From: Misgurnus anguillicaudatus
Lineage: Eukaryota > Chordata > Actinopteri > Cypriniformes > Cobitidae
Assembly (NCBI RefSeq): GCF_027580225.2
Contig: NC_073346.2
Span: forward strand, 6,164,001-6,228,000
DNA length: 64,000 nt
Direction: 5' to 3'
Below are positions 46,245 through 58,684 of the stretch, in pieces (position 1 is the stretch's first letter; every line of letters begins with the position of its first letter). The translations under genes were made by a program, and so were the position numbers. The notes under the pieces were generated by a model that was given only the letters and a program-made list of their open reading frames with translations, had not been told where the DNA came from and ran no database searches.

Positions 46245-46978
46245 GTCCAACAAACCTCGACCCAGTGTGCTCCCTGTGCCACACCATAATGTTCAAAAAG
46301 GGTAATTTCTGGTTCAGGATCCACCCAGACCCTTCCACCTGGGAGGAGCAAAAGAGGTAGAAATACGTTCCTGCGCAAAATAAAGACACAGGCACGGGCT
46401 ACTAACATGTCACAGTGTGATCTTTTGCTGAGAGGTTTTGGGGAATGAAACTCTGTGCACATTACACAGAGGATGCACCGGCACAGGTTATCTCCAATCT
46501 CCATCCCATTGATTTCCATAGCCTCTAGGGAAAAAAAGGAAAAAGAAAGGGCCCCAACAGAAGAACAAGGTCTAAGACCTTCAGCTTAATAGATCATTTT
46601 CACTTCAAAAATTCTTTTTGGGATTATGATAGCTGGTGTTAGGGCAGGGTGTAGTTTATGGTTAATTTATTTCAGGTAAATAGTAAAAAAGCAAGGGGAT
46701 GGATTGAGGTTCAGAATGGGGTAGGGTTGTCCTTTTAAAGTACCGATCTAAGGGGTTTACTGATTTTGGGGTAAGGAAGGTAGTTGGCTGGGGCAGTAGC
46801 AGGGAATGTTTTTTAAAAAAGGAGGTAAGGAAACTTTTTAAAATATAAACAAGCAGACAAAATAAACAAAAATACGGGGGGAATAAACAGGAAGGCTGTC
46901 CTCACAAATGGGGAGCGTGTGTTATTTGCTGCGTTCTGGATTGGGGATTCGGCTCGACGACTCACCCTGGGCGTAAGA

Positions 46979-47050
46979 TCCTCGTTAGTATAGTGGACAG
47001 TATCTCCGCCTGTCACGCGGAAGACCGGGGTTCGATTCCCCGACGGGGAG
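46979..47050 (+). tRNA. tRNA-Asp-GTC: tRNA-Asp(GUC), Asp-1, unit 22
   Basis: Consensus. Confidence 0.97.
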
Positions 47051-47168
47051 ATCTCCTTTTCGTTTGACTTCTCAAACAACTTGCACGAGCCACCTTTACG
47101 CATCAAAATCGGCTGAAGAAGTGCGCTGCGTTGCTCTCGTTCTCACGATGGGGTCGGGCAAAAAGCAA

Positions 47169-47240
47169 TGCGTTGGCCGGGAATCGAACCCGGGTCAACT
47201 GCTTGGAAGGCAGCTATGCTCACCACTATACCACCAACGC
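47169..47240 (-). tRNA. tRNA-Gly-TCC: tRNA-Gly(UCC), unit 22
   Basis: Consensus. Confidence 0.97.
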
Positions 47241-47441
47241 AGGCAGAAAGGTGTTGCTCAACAGGACCTGTGAATGTCCTGAACCAACTGTTGTTTTAGA
47301 GCTGCACTGAATTGATCACGGATTCAGTCGATTCCCTTCCACGCCTCCTGCTGGTGTCTGTAACTTGATAACCACAGAATCCCAAGAGTACTCTTTCGAA
47401 GGGGAGGTTGGCCGGCGTGATGCCAGTGCGAGAGAGAGGAG

Positions 47442-47513
47442 TCCTCGTTAGTATAGTGGACAGTATCTCCGCCTGTCACGCGGAAGACCGGGGTTCGATT
47501 CCCCGACGGGGAG
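47442..47513 (+). tRNA. tRNA-Asp-GTC: tRNA-Asp(GUC), Asp-2, unit 22
   Basis: Consensus. Confidence 0.97.
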
Positions 47514-48358
47514 ATTTGCTTTGTTTCTGGACTGCCGATTGAAATGCAAGAGTTACGGCGCTGAGCGCTGCTGTTAGTTTGCCGATTTCGCACCTCTCGC
47601 CGTCCCTATGTTGGAGTCACAAGTCGCCTTTGTTTAAAGCCACTGAACACCGGTGATGGGAGAAACGAAACTTTTCGAAGCTTCGAATCGATTGAACCAA
47701 TCGCTTCGGAAATTGATTCAGTTCTTCGAAGCGTTCGAAACACCACACTCGCTGGCGACACCTGCTGGTCAAAATAGTGTTAAAGCAGATCTTTCCAAAC
47801 ATTTTACACTTTATTTTACAAAATAATAGCAAGATTTGTATTAAAACATGTTTAAAAAATTATTTAACCTTATTAAGACATAATTAAAAGTGTATTGTGT
47901 GTTTTTCAGTTGTATTTAGGGCAAACAAATCATTAAAACCATCTCCCCTTTTAATTATGCACATTTTTGTCATTAAATCTGTCTATAAACAAAAAGTAAA
48001 CAAAATGGTAGTGTTACTAGCCAGAAGGATGCATGTTTTATGAACTTGCGTAATAAGACTGACCCGAGTTTACCTTACCATATGAGACACTGGTCATTTG
48101 TGACCAACTCCCCCTAGTGGTGATCCATTGGATTTTCAAAACGTTTCGAAAGAGTTATGACATAATGAAGCCTCGTTTGCTAAAATCACGTGACTTGGCC
48201 AGTTTGAAACAAGCTCCGAGCAAATTGATTCAAAACGATAGATTTTGAAAAGTTTCGAAGCCTCATAAAGCGGTGCTTCGGAAGCGACCATCGTTTCTGA
48301 ACACCTCGCGACAAACCAGACCATAATGAAAGATTTTCTGCAATTGACCAAAGTTACG

Positions 48359-48475
48359 CAGCTCTGCTGTGAGCAGAGCACCCAAAAATACAAAAAACTC
48401 ACAACGTCCTCCTCCACGGAAATCTTTAGTAAAAGGCGAAAGATTTATACGTAGTTGAAGGAAAACTTGAGTTAT
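48359..48475 (-). ncRNA. RNU5: U5 snRNA, unit 22
   Basis: Consensus gene; flanks on both sides begin to show changes of the units 23-26 family. Confidence 0.93.
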
Positions 48476-49209
48476 GTCCAACAAACCTCGACCCAGTGTG
48501 CTCCCTGTGCCACACCATAATGTTCAAAAAGGGTAATTTCTGGTTCAGGATCCACCCAGACCCTTCCACCTGGGAGGAGCAAAAGAGGTAGAAATACGTT
48601 CCTGCGCAAAATAAAGACACAGGCACAGGCTACTAACATGTCACAGTGTGATCTTTTGCTGAGAGGTTTTGGGGAATGAAACTCTGTGCACATTACACAG
48701 AGGATGCACCGGCACAGGTTATCTCCAATCTCCATCCCATTGATTTCCATAGCCTCTAGGGAAAAAAAGGAAAAAGAAAGGGCCCCAACAGAAGAACAAG
48801 GTCTAAGACCTTCAGCTTAATAGATCATTTTCACTTCAAAAATTCTTTTTGGGATTATGATAGCTGGTGTTAGGGCAGGGTGTAGTTTATGGTTAATTTA
48901 TTTCAGGTAAATAGTAAAAAAGCAAGGGGATGGATTGAGGTTCAGAATGGGGTAGGGTTGTCCTTTTAAAGTACCGATCTAAGGGGTTTACTGATTTTGG
49001 GGTAAGGAAGGTAGTTGGCTGGGGCAGTAGCAGGGAATGTTTTTTAAAAAAGGAGGTAAGGAAACTTTTTAAAATATAAACAAGCAGACAAAATAAACAA
49101 AAATACGGGGGGAATAAGCAGGAAGGCTGTCCTCACAAATGGGGAGCGTGTGTTATTTGCTGCGTTCTGGATTGGGGATTCGGCTCGACGACTCACCCTG
49201 GGCGTAAGA

Positions 49210-49281
49210 TCCTCGTTAGTATAGTGGACAGTATCTCCGCCTGTCACGCGGAAGACCGGGGTTCGATTCCCCGACGGGGAG
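49210..49281 (+). tRNA. tRNA-Asp-GTC: tRNA-Asp(GUC), Asp-1, unit 23
   Basis: Consensus. Confidence 0.97.
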
Positions 49282-49399
49282 ATCTCCTTTTCGTTTGACT
49301 TCTCAAACAACTTGCACGAGCCACCTTTACGCATCAAAATCGGCTGAAGAAGTGCGCTGCGTTGCTCTCGTTCTCACGATGGGGTCGGGCAAAAAGCAA

Positions 49400-49471
49400 T
49401 GCGTTGGCCGGGAATCGAACCCGGGTCAACTGCTTGGAAGGCAGCTATGCTCACCACTATACCACCAACGC
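49400..49471 (-). tRNA. tRNA-Gly-TCC: tRNA-Gly(UCC), unit 23
   Basis: Consensus. Confidence 0.97.
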
Positions 49472-49672
49472 AGGCAGAAAGGTGTTGCTCAACAGGACCT
49501 GTGAATGTCCTGAACCAACTGTTGTTTTAGAGCTGCACTGAATTGATCACGGATTCAGTCGATTCCCTTCCACGCCTCCTGCTGGTGTCTGTAACTTGAT
49601 AACCACAGAATCCCAAGAGTACTCTTTCGAAGGGGAGGTTGGCCGGCGTGATGCCAATGCGAGAGAGAGGAG

Positions 49673-49744
49673 TCCTCGTTAGTATAGTGGACAGTATCTC
49701 CGCCTGTCACGCGGAAGACCGGGGTTCGATTCCCCGACGGGGAG
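49673..49744 (+). tRNA. tRNA-Asp-GTC: tRNA-Asp(GUC), Asp-2, unit 23
   Basis: Consensus gene; the first trailer base is G (GAGGTTTGC), still without a T4. Confidence 0.97.
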
Positions 49745-50593
49745 GTTTGCTTTGTTTCTGGACTGCCGATTGAAATGCAAGAGTTACGGCACGAGCTGAG
49801 CGCTGCTGTTCGTTTGCCGATTTCGCACCTCTCGCCGTCCCTATGTTGGAGTCACAAGTCGCCTTTGTTTAAAGCCACTGAACACCGGTGATGGGAGAAA
49901 GGAAACTTTTCGAAGCTTCGAATCGATTGAACCAATCGCTTCGGAAATTGATTCAGTTCTTCGAAGCGTTCGAAACACCACACTCGCTGGCGACACCTGC
50001 TGGTCAAAATAGTGTTAAAGCAGATCTTTCCAAACATTTTACACTTTATTTTACAAAATAATAGCAAGATTTGTATTAAAACATGTTTAAAAAATTATTT
50101 AACCTTATTAAGACATAATTAAAAGTGTATTGTGTGTTTTTCAGTTGTATTTAGGGCAAACAAATCATTAAAACCATCTCCCCTTTTAATTATGCACATT
50201 TTTGTCATTAAATCTGTCTATAAACAAAAAGTAAACAAAATGGTAGTGTTACTAGCCAGAAGGATGCATGTTTTATGAACTTGCGTAATAAGACTGACCC
50301 GAGTTTACCTTACCATATGAGACATTGGTCATTTGTGACCAACTCCCCCTAGTGGTGATCCATTGGATTTTCAAAACGTTTCGAAAGAGTTATGACATAA
50401 TGAAGCCTCGTTTGCTAAAATCACGTGACTTGGCCAGTTTGAAACAAGCTCCGAGCAAATTGATTCAAAACGATAGATTTTGAAAAGTTTCGAAGCCTCA
50501 TAAAGCGGTGCTTCGGAAGCGACCATCGTTTCTGAACACCTCGCGACAAACCAGACCATAATGAAAGATTTTCTGCAATTGACCAAAGATACG

Positions 50594-50710
50594 CAGCTCT
50601 GCTGTGAGCAGAGCACCCAAAAATACAAAAAACTCACAACGTCCTCCTCCACGGAAATCTTTAGTAAAAGGCGAAAGATTTATACGTAGTTGAAGGAAAA
50701 CTTGAGTTAT
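50594..50710 (-). ncRNA. RNU5: U5 snRNA, unit 23
   Basis: Consensus gene. Just past the 3' end the flank reads GCGTATCTTTGG instead of GCGTAACTTTGG. Confidence 0.93.
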
Positions 50711-51444
50711 GTCCAACAAACCTCGACCCAGTGTGCTCCCTGTGCCACACCATAATGTTCAAAAAGGGTAATTTCTGGTTCAGGATCCACCCAGATCCTT
50801 CCACCTGGGAGGAGCAAAAGAGGTAGAAATACGTTCCTGCGCAAAATAAAGACACAGGCACAGGCTACTAACATGTCACAGTGTGATCTTTTGCTGAGAG
50901 GTTTTGGGGAATGAAACTCTGTGCACATTACACAGAGGATGCACCGGCACAGGTTATCTCCAATCTCCATCCCATTGATTTCCATAGCCTCTAGGGAAAA
51001 AAAGGAAAAAGAAAGGGCCCCAACAGAAGAACAAGGTCTAAGACCTTCAGCTTAATAGATCATTTTCACTTCAAAAATTCTTTTTGGGATTATGATAGCT
51101 GGTGTTAGGGCAGGGTGTAGTTTATGTTTAATTTATTTCAGGTAAATAGTAAAAAAGCAAGGGGATGGATTGAGGTTCAGAATGGGGTAGGGTTGTCCTT
51201 TTAAAGTACCGATCTAAGGGGTTTACTGATTTTGGGGTAAGGAAGGTAGTTGGCTGGGGCAGTAGCAGGGAATGTTTTTTAAAAAAGGAGGTAAGGAAAC
51301 TTTTTAAAATATAAACAAGCAGACAAAATAAACAAAAATACGGGGGGAATAAGCAGGAAGGCTGTCCTCACAAATGGGGAGCGTGTGTTATTTGCTGCGT
51401 TCTGGATTGGGGATTCGGCTCGACGACTCACCCTGGGCGTAAGA

Positions 51445-51516
51445 TCCTCGTTAGTATAGTGGACAGTATCTCCGCCTGTCACGCGGAAGACCGGGGTTCG
51501 ATTCCCCGACGGGGAG
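51445..51516 (+). tRNA. tRNA-Asp-GTC: tRNA-Asp(GUC), Asp-1, unit 24
   Basis: Consensus. Confidence 0.97.
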
Positions 51517-51634
51517 ATCTCCTTTTCGTTTGACTTCTCAAACAACTTGCACGAGCCACCTTTACGCATCAAAATCGGCTGAAGAAGTGCGCTGCGTTGC
51601 TCTCGTTCTCACGATGGGGTCGAGCAAAAAGCAA

Positions 51635-51706
51635 TGCGTTGGCCGGGAATCGAACCCGGGTCAACTGCTTGGAAGGCAGCTATGCTCACCACTATACCAC
51701 CAACGC
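51635..51706 (-). tRNA. tRNA-Gly-TCC: tRNA-Gly(UCC), unit 24
   Basis: Consensus; a flank change just past the T5 terminator. Confidence 0.97.
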
Positions 51707-51907
51707 AGGCAGAAAGGTGTTGCTCAACAGGACCTGTGAATGTCCTGAACCAACTGTTGTTTTAGAGCTGCACTGAATTGATCACGGATTCAGTCGATTC
51801 CCTTCCACGCCTCCTGCTGGTGTCTGTAACTTGATAACCACAGAATCCCAAGAGTACTCTTTCGAAGGGGAGATTGGCCGGCGTGATGCCCGTGCGAGAG
51901 AGAGGAG

Positions 51908-51979
51908 TCCTCGTTAGTATAGTGGACAGTATCTCCGCCTGTCACGCGGAAGACCGGGGTTCGATTCCCCGACGGGGAG
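51908..51979 (+). tRNA. tRNA-Asp-GTC: tRNA-Asp(GUC), Asp-2, unit 24
   Basis: Consensus gene, G trailer. Confidence 0.97.
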
Positions 51980-52828
51980 GTTTGCTTTGTTTCTGGACTG
52001 CCGATTGAAATGCAAGAGTTACGGCACGAGCTGAGCGCTGCTGTTCGTTTGCCGATTTCGCACCTCTCGCCGTCCCTATGTTGGAGTCACAAGTCGCCTT
52101 TGTTTAAAGCCACTGAACACCGGTGATGGGAGAAAGGAAACTTTTCGAAGCTTCGAATCGATTGAACCAATCGCTTCGGAAATTGATTCAGTTCTTCGAA
52201 GCGTTCGAAACACCACACTCGCTGGCGACACCTGCTGGTCAAAATAGTGTTAAAGCAGATCTTTCCAAACATTTTACACTTTATTTTACAAAATAATAGC
52301 AAGATTTGTATTAAAACATGTTTAAAAAATTATTTAACCTTATTAAGACATAATTAAAAGTGTATTGTGTGTTTTTCAGTTGTATTTAGGGCAAACAAAT
52401 CATTAAAACCATCTCCCCTTTTAATTATGCACATTTTTGTCATTAAATCTGTCTATAAACAAAAAGTAAACAAAATGGTAGTGTTACTAGCCAGAAGGAT
52501 GCATGTTTTATGAACTTGCGTAATAAGACTGACCCGAGTTTACCTTACCATATGAGACATTGGTCATTTGTGACCAACTCCCCCTAGTGGTGATCCATTG
52601 GATTTTCAAAACGTTTCGAAAGAGTTATGACATAATGAAGCCTCGTTTGCTAAAATCACGTGACTTGGCCAGTTTGAAACAAGCTCCGAGCAAATTGATT
52701 CAAAACGATAGATTTTGAAAAGTTTCGAAGCCTCATAAAGCGGTGCTTCGGAAGCGACCATCGTTTCTGAACACCTCGCGACAAACCAGACCATAATGAA
52801 AGATTTTCTGCAATTGACCAAAGATACG

Positions 52829-52945
52829 CAGCTCTGCTGTGAGCAGAGCACCCAAAAATACAAAAAACTCACAACGTCCTCCTCCACGGAAATCTTTAGT
52901 AAAAGGCGAAAGATTTATACGTAGTTGAAGGAAAACTTGAGTTAT
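52829..52945 (-). ncRNA. RNU5: U5 snRNA, unit 24
   Basis: Consensus gene with the family 3' flank. Confidence 0.93.
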
Positions 52946-53679
52946 GTCCAACAAACCTCGACCCAGTGTGCTCCCTGTGCCACACCATAATGTTCAAAAA
53001 GGGTAATTTCTGGTTCAGGATCCACCCAGATCCTTCCACCTGGGAGGAGCAAAAGAGGTAGAAATACGTTCCTGCGCAAAATAAAGACACAGGCACAGGC
53101 TACTAACATGTCACAGTGTGATCTTTTGCTGAGAGGTTTTGGGGAATGAAACTCTGTGCACATTACACAGAGGATGCACCGGCACAGGTTATCTCCAATC
53201 TCCATCCCATTAATTTCCATAGCCTCTAGGGAAAAAAAGGAAAAAGAAAGGGCCCCAACAGAAGAACAAGGTCTAAGACCTTCAGCTTAATAGATCATTT
53301 TCACTTCAAAAATTCTTTTTGGGATTATGATAGCTGGTGTTAGGGCAGGGTGTAGTTTATGTTTAATTTATTTCAGGTAAATAGTAAAAAAGCAAGGGGA
53401 TGGATTGAGGTTCAGAATGGGGTAGGGTTGTCCTTTTAAAGTACCGATCTAAGGGGTTTACTGATTTTGGGGTAAGGAAGGTAGTTGGCTGGGGCAGTAG
53501 CAGGGAATGTTTTTTAAAAAAGGAGGTAAGGAAACTTTTTAAAATATAAACAAGCAGACAAAATAAACAAAAATACGGGGGGAATAAGCAGGAAGGCTGT
53601 CCTCACAAATGGGGAGCGTGTGTTATTTGCTGCGTTCTGGATTGGGGATTCGGCTCGACGACTCACCCTGGGCGTAAGA

Positions 53680-53751
53680 TCCTCGTTAGTATAGTGGACA
53701 GTATCTCCGCCTGTCACGCGGAAGACCGGGGTTCGATTCCCCGACGGGGAG
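53680..53751 (+). tRNA. tRNA-Asp-GTC: tRNA-Asp(GUC), Asp-1, unit 25
   Basis: Consensus. Confidence 0.97.
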
Positions 53752-53869
53752 ATCTCCTTTTCGTTTGACTTCTCAAACAACTTGCACGAGCCACCTTTAC
53801 GCATCAAAATCGGCTGAAGAAGTGCGCTGCGTTGCTCTCGTTCTCACGATGGGGTCGAGCAAAAAGCAA

Positions 53870-53941
53870 TGCGTTGGCCGGGAATCGAACCCGGGTCAAC
53901 TGCTTGGAAGGCAGCTATGCTCACCACTATACCACCAACGC
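53870..53941 (-). tRNA. tRNA-Gly-TCC: tRNA-Gly(UCC), unit 25
   Basis: Consensus. Confidence 0.97.
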
Positions 53942-54142
53942 AGGCAGAAAGGTGTTGCTCAACAGGACCTGTGAATGTCCTGAACCAACTGTTGTTTTAG
54001 AGCTGCACTGAATTGATCACGGATTCAGTCGATTCCCTTCCACGCCTCCTGCTGGTGTCTGTAACTTGATAACCACAGAATCCCAAGAGTACTCTTTCGA
54101 AGGGGAGATTGGCCGGCGTGATGCCAATGCGAGAGAGAGGAG

Positions 54143-54214
54143 TCCTCGTTAGTATAGTGGACAGTATCTCCGCCTGTCACGCGGAAGACCGGGGTTCGAT
54201 TCCCCGACGGGGAG
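54143..54214 (+). tRNA. tRNA-Asp-GTC: tRNA-Asp(GUC), Asp-2, unit 25
   Basis: Consensus gene, G trailer. Confidence 0.97.
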
Positions 54215-55063
54215 GTTTGCTTTGTTTCTGGACTGCCGATTGAAATGCAAGAGTTACGGCACGAGCTGAGCGCTGCTGTTCGTTTGCCGATTTCGCACCT
54301 CTCGCCGTCCCTATGTTGGAGTCACAAGTCGCCTTTGTTTAAAGCCACTGAACACCGGTGATGGGAGAAAGGAAACTTTTCGAAGCTTCGAATCGATTGA
54401 ACCAATCGCTTCGGAAATTGATTCAGTTCTTCGAAGCGTTCGAAACACCACACTCGCTGGCGACACCTGCTGGTCAAAATAGTGTTAAAGCAGATCTTTC
54501 CAAACATTTTACACTTTATTTTACAAAATAATAGCAAGATTTGTATTAAAACATGTTTAAAAAATTATTTAACCTTATTAAGACATAATTAAAAGTGTAT
54601 TGTGTGTTTTTCAGTTGTATTTAGGGCAAACAAATCATTAAAACCATCTCCCCTTTTAATTATGCACATTTTTGTCATTAAATCTGTCTATAAACAAAAA
54701 GTAAACAAAATGGTAGTGTTACTAGCCAGAAGGATGCATGTTTTATGAACTTGCGTAATAAGACTGACCCGAGTTTACCTTACCATATGAGACATTGGTC
54801 ATTTGTGACCAACTCCCCCTAGTGGTGATCCATTGGATTTTCAAAACGTTTCGAAAGAGTTATGACATAATGAAGCCTCGTTTGCTAAAATCACGTGACT
54901 TGGCCAGTTTGAAACAAGCTCCGAGCAAATTGATTCAAAACGATAGATTTTGAAAAGTTTCGAAGCCTCATAAAGCGGTGCTTCGGAAGCGACCATCGTT
55001 TCTGAACACCTCGCGACAAACCAGACCATAATGAAAGATTTTCTGCAATTGACCAAAGATACG

Positions 55064-55180
55064 CAGCTCTGCTGTGAGCAGAGCACCCAAAAATACAAAA
55101 AACTCACAACGTCCTCCTCCACGGAAATCTTTAGTAAAAGGCGAAAGATTTATACGTAGTTGAAGGAAAACTTGAGTTAT
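55064..55180 (-). ncRNA. RNU5: U5 snRNA, unit 25
   Basis: Consensus gene with the family 3' flank. Confidence 0.93.
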
Positions 55181-55914
55181 GTCCAACAAACCTCGACCCA
55201 GTGTGCTCCCTGTGCCACACCATAATGTTCAAAAAGGGTAATTTCTGGTTCAGGATCCACCCAGATCCTTCCACCTGGGAGGAGCAAAAGAGGTAGAAAT
55301 ACGTTCCTGCGCAAAATAAAGACACAGGCACAGGCTACTAACATGTCACAGTGTGATCTTTTGCTGAGAGGTTTTGGGGAATGAAACTCTGTGCACATTA
55401 CACAGAGGATGCACCGGCACAGGTTATCTCCAATCTCCATCCCATTAATTTCCATAGCCTCTAGGGAAAAAAAGGAAAAAGAAAGGGCCCCAACAGAAGA
55501 ACAAGGTCTAAGACCTTCAGCTTAATAGATCATTTTCACTTCAAAAATTCTTTTTGGGATTATGATAGCTGGTGTTAGGGCAGGGTGTAGTTTATGTTTA
55601 ATTTATTTCAGGTAAATAGTAAAAAAGCAAGGGGATGGATTGAGGTTCAGAATGGGGTAGGGTTGTCCTTTTAAAGTACCGATCTAAGGGGTTTACTGAT
55701 TTTGGGGTAAGGAAGGTAGTTGGCTGGGGCAGTAGCAGGGAATGTTTTTTAAAAAAGGAGGTAAGGAAACTTTTTAAAATATAAACAAGCAGACAAAATA
55801 AACAAAAATACGGGGGGAATAAGCAGGAAGGCTGTCCTCACAAATGGGGAGCGTGTGTTATTTGCTGCGTTCTGGATTGGGGATTCGGCTCGACGACTCA
55901 CCCTGGGCGTAAGA

Positions 55915-55986
55915 TCCTCGTTAGTATAGTGGACAGTATCTCCGCCTGTCACGCGGAAGACCGGGGTTCGATTCCCCGACGGGGAG
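55915..55986 (+). tRNA. tRNA-Asp-GTC: tRNA-Asp(GUC), Asp-1, unit 26
   Basis: Consensus. Confidence 0.97.
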
Positions 55987-56104
55987 ATCTCCTTTTCGTT
56001 TGACTTCTCAAACAACTTGCACGAGCCACCTTTACGCATCAAAATCGGCTGAAGAAGTGCGCTGCGTTGCTCTCGTTCTCACGATGGGGTCGAGCAAAAA
56101 GCAA

Positions 56105-56176
56105 TGCGTTGGCCGGGAATCGAACCCGGGTCAACTGCTTGGAAGGCAGCTATGCTCACCACTATACCACCAACGC
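56105..56176 (-). tRNA. tRNA-Gly-TCC: tRNA-Gly(UCC), unit 26
   Basis: Consensus. Confidence 0.97.
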
Positions 56177-56377
56177 AGGCAGAAAGGTGTTGCTCAACAG
56201 GACCTGTGAATGTCCTGAACCAACTGTTGTTTTAGAGCTGCACTGAATTGATCACGGATTCAGTCGATTCCCTTCCACGCCTCCTGCTGGTGTCTGTAAC
56301 TTGATAACCACAGAATCCCAAGAGTACTCTTTCGAAGGGGAGATTGGCCGGCGTGATGCCCGTGCGAGAGAGAGGAG

Positions 56378-56449
56378 TCCTCGTTAGTATAGTGGACAGT
56401 ATCTCCGCCTGTCACGCGGAAGACCGGGGTTCGATTCCCCGACGGGGAG
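56378..56449 (+). tRNA. tRNA-Asp-GTC: tRNA-Asp(GUC), Asp-2, unit 26
   Basis: Consensus gene, G trailer. Confidence 0.97.
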
Positions 56450-57298
56450 GTTTGCTTTGTTTCTGGACTGCCGATTGAAATGCAAGAGTTACGGCACGAG
56501 CTGAGCGCTGCTGTTCGTTTGCCGATTTCGCACCTCTCGCCGTCCCTATGTTGGAGTCACAAGTCGCCTTTGTTTAAAGCCACTGAACACCGGTGATGGG
56601 AGAAAGGAAACTTTTCGAAGCTTCGAATCGATTGAACCAATCGCTTCGGAAATTGATTCAGTTCTTCGAAGCGTTCGAAACACCACACTCGCTGGCGACA
56701 CCTGCTGGTCAAAATAGTGTTAAAGCAGATCTTTCCAAACATTTTACACTTTATTTTACAAAATAATAGCAAGATTTGTATTAAAACATGTTTAAAAAAT
56801 TATTTAACCTTATTAAGACATAATTAAAAGTGTATTGTGTGTTTTTCAGTTGTATTTAGGGCAAACAAATCATTAAAACCATCTCCCCTTTTAATTATGC
56901 ACATTTTTGTCATTAAATCTGTCTATAAACAAAAAGTAAACAAAATGGTAGTGTTACTAGCCAGAAGGATGCATGTTTTATGAACTTGCGTAATAAGACT
57001 GACCCGAGTTTACCTTACCATATGAGACATTGGTCATTTGTGACCAACTCCCCCTAGTGGTGATCCATTGGATTTTCAAAACGTTTCGAAAGAGTTATGA
57101 CATAATGAAGCCTCGTTTGCTAAAATCACGTGACTTGGCCAGTTTGAAACAAGCTCCGAGCAAATTGATTCAAAACGATAGATTTTGAAAAGTTTCGAAG
57201 CCTCATAAAGCGGTGCTTCGGAAGCGACCATCGTTTCTGAACACCTCGCGACAAACCAGACCATAATGAAAGATTTTCTGCAATTGACCAAAGATACG

Positions 57299-57415
57299 CA
57301 GCTCTGCTGTGAGCAGAGCACCCAAAAATACAAAAAACTCACAACGTCCTCCTCCACGGAAATCTTTAGTAAAAGGCGAAAGATTTATACGTAGTTGAAG
57401 GAAAACTTGAGTTAT
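57299..57415 (-). ncRNA. RNU5: U5 snRNA, unit 26
   Basis: Consensus gene with the family 3' flank. Confidence 0.93.
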
Positions 57416-58149
57416 GTCCAACAAACCTCGACCCAGTGTGCTCCCTGTGCCACACCATAATGTTCAAAAAGGGTAATTTCTGGTTCAGGATCCACCCAGA
57501 TCCTTCCACCTGGGAGGAGCAAAAGAGGTAGAAATACGTTCCTGCGCAAAATAAAGACACAGGCACAGGCTACTAACATGTCACAGTGTGATCTTTTGCT
57601 GAGAGGTTTTGGGGAATGAAACTCTGTGCACATTACACAGAGGATGCACCGGCACAGGTTATCTCCAATCTCCATCCCATTAATTTCCATAGCCTCTAGG
57701 GAAAAAAAGGAAAAAGAAAGGGCCCCAACAGAAGAACAAGGTCTAAGACCTTCAGCTTAATAGATCATTTTCACTTCAAAAATTCTTTTTGGGATTATGA
57801 TAGCTGGTGTTAGGGCAGGGTGTAGTTTATGTTTAATTTATTTCAGGTAAATAGTAAAAAAGCAAGGGGATGGATTGAGGTTCAGAATGGGGTAGGGTTG
57901 TCCTTTTAAAGTACCGATCTAAGGGGTTTACTGATTTTGGGGTAAGGAAGGTAGTTGGCTGGGGCAGTAGCAGGGAATGTTTTTTAAAAAAGGAGGTAAG
58001 GAAACTTTTTAAAATATAAACAAGCAGACAAAATAAACAAAAATACGGGGGGAATAAGCAGGAAGGCTGTCCTCACAAATGGGGAGCGTGTGTTATTTGC
58101 TGCGTTCTGGATTGGGGATTCGGCTCGACGACTCACCCTGGGCGTAAGA

Positions 58150-58221
58150 TCCTCGTTAGTATAGTGGACAGTATCTCCGCCTGTCACGCGGAAGACCGGG
58201 GTTCGATTCCCCGACGGGGAG
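58150..58221 (+). tRNA. tRNA-Asp-GTC: tRNA-Asp(GUC), Asp-1, unit 27
   Basis: Consensus. Confidence 0.97.
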
Positions 58222-58339
58222 ATCTCCTTTTCGTTTGACTTCTCAAACAACTTGCACGAGCCACCTTTACGCATCAAAATCGGCTGAAGAAGTGCGCTGC
58301 GTTGCTCTCGTTCTCACGATGGGGTCGGGCAAAAAGCAA

Positions 58340-58411
58340 TGCGTTGGCCGGGAATCGAACCCGGGTCAACTGCTTGGAAGGCAGCTATGCTCACCACTAT
58401 ACCACCAACGC
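58340..58411 (-). tRNA. tRNA-Gly-TCC: tRNA-Gly(UCC), unit 27
   Basis: Consensus. Confidence 0.97.
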
Positions 58412-58612
58412 AGGCAGAAAGGTGTTGCTCAACAGGACCTGTGAATGTCCTGAACCAACTGTTGTTTTAGAGCTGCACTGAATTGATCACGGATTCAGTC
58501 GATTCCCTTCCACGCCTCCTGCTGGTGTCTGTAACTTGATAACCACAGAATCCCAAGAGTACTCTTTCGAAGGGGAGATTGGCCGGCGTGATGCCCGTGC
58601 GAGAGAGAGGAG

Positions 58613-58684
58613 TCCTCGTTAGTATAGTGGACAGTATCTCCGCCTGTCACGCGGAAGACCGGGGTTCGATTCCCCGACGGGGAG
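58613..58684 (+). tRNA. tRNA-Asp-GTC: tRNA-Asp(GUC), Asp-2, unit 27
   Basis: Consensus gene, last one with the G trailer. Confidence 0.97.

Larger units (their letters stand above)
44618..46848. repeat. unit 21 (2231 bp)
   Basis: RNA genes consensus. GTTATGTG marker as in units 14 and 16. Private C>T near 44840. Confidence 0.98.
46849..49079. repeat. unit 22 (2231 bp; left edge of the 2235-bp family)
   Basis: The first half is ordinary. From 48162 on it shows some changes of the units 23-26 family (GACATAATG, CCAGACCATAATG, GGCACAGGC) but lacks the later ones, so it is an intermediate. Confidence 0.98.
49080..51314. repeat. unit 23 (2235-bp family)
   Basis: Has a 4-bp ACGA insertion in the Asp-2 3' spacer (near 49792), AATAAGCAGG at the start, GAGGTTTGC after Asp-2, GAGAAAGG, GACATTGG, AAAGATACG 3' of U5, CAGATCC and ATGTTTAA. 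Lacks the GTCGAGC, GAGATTGG and ATTAATTTCC changes of units 24-26. Confidence 0.98.
51315..53549. repeat. unit 24 (2235-bp family)
   Basis: Full set of the 2235-bp family changes, plus GCCCGTGCG before Asp-2. Confidence 0.98.
53550..55784. repeat. unit 25 (2235-bp family)
   Basis: By eye it differs from unit 24 only at the site before Asp-2 (GCCAATGCG). Confidence 0.98.
55785..58019. repeat. unit 26 (2235-bp family)
   Basis: By eye it matches unit 24, including GCCCGTGCG before Asp-2. Confidence 0.98.
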
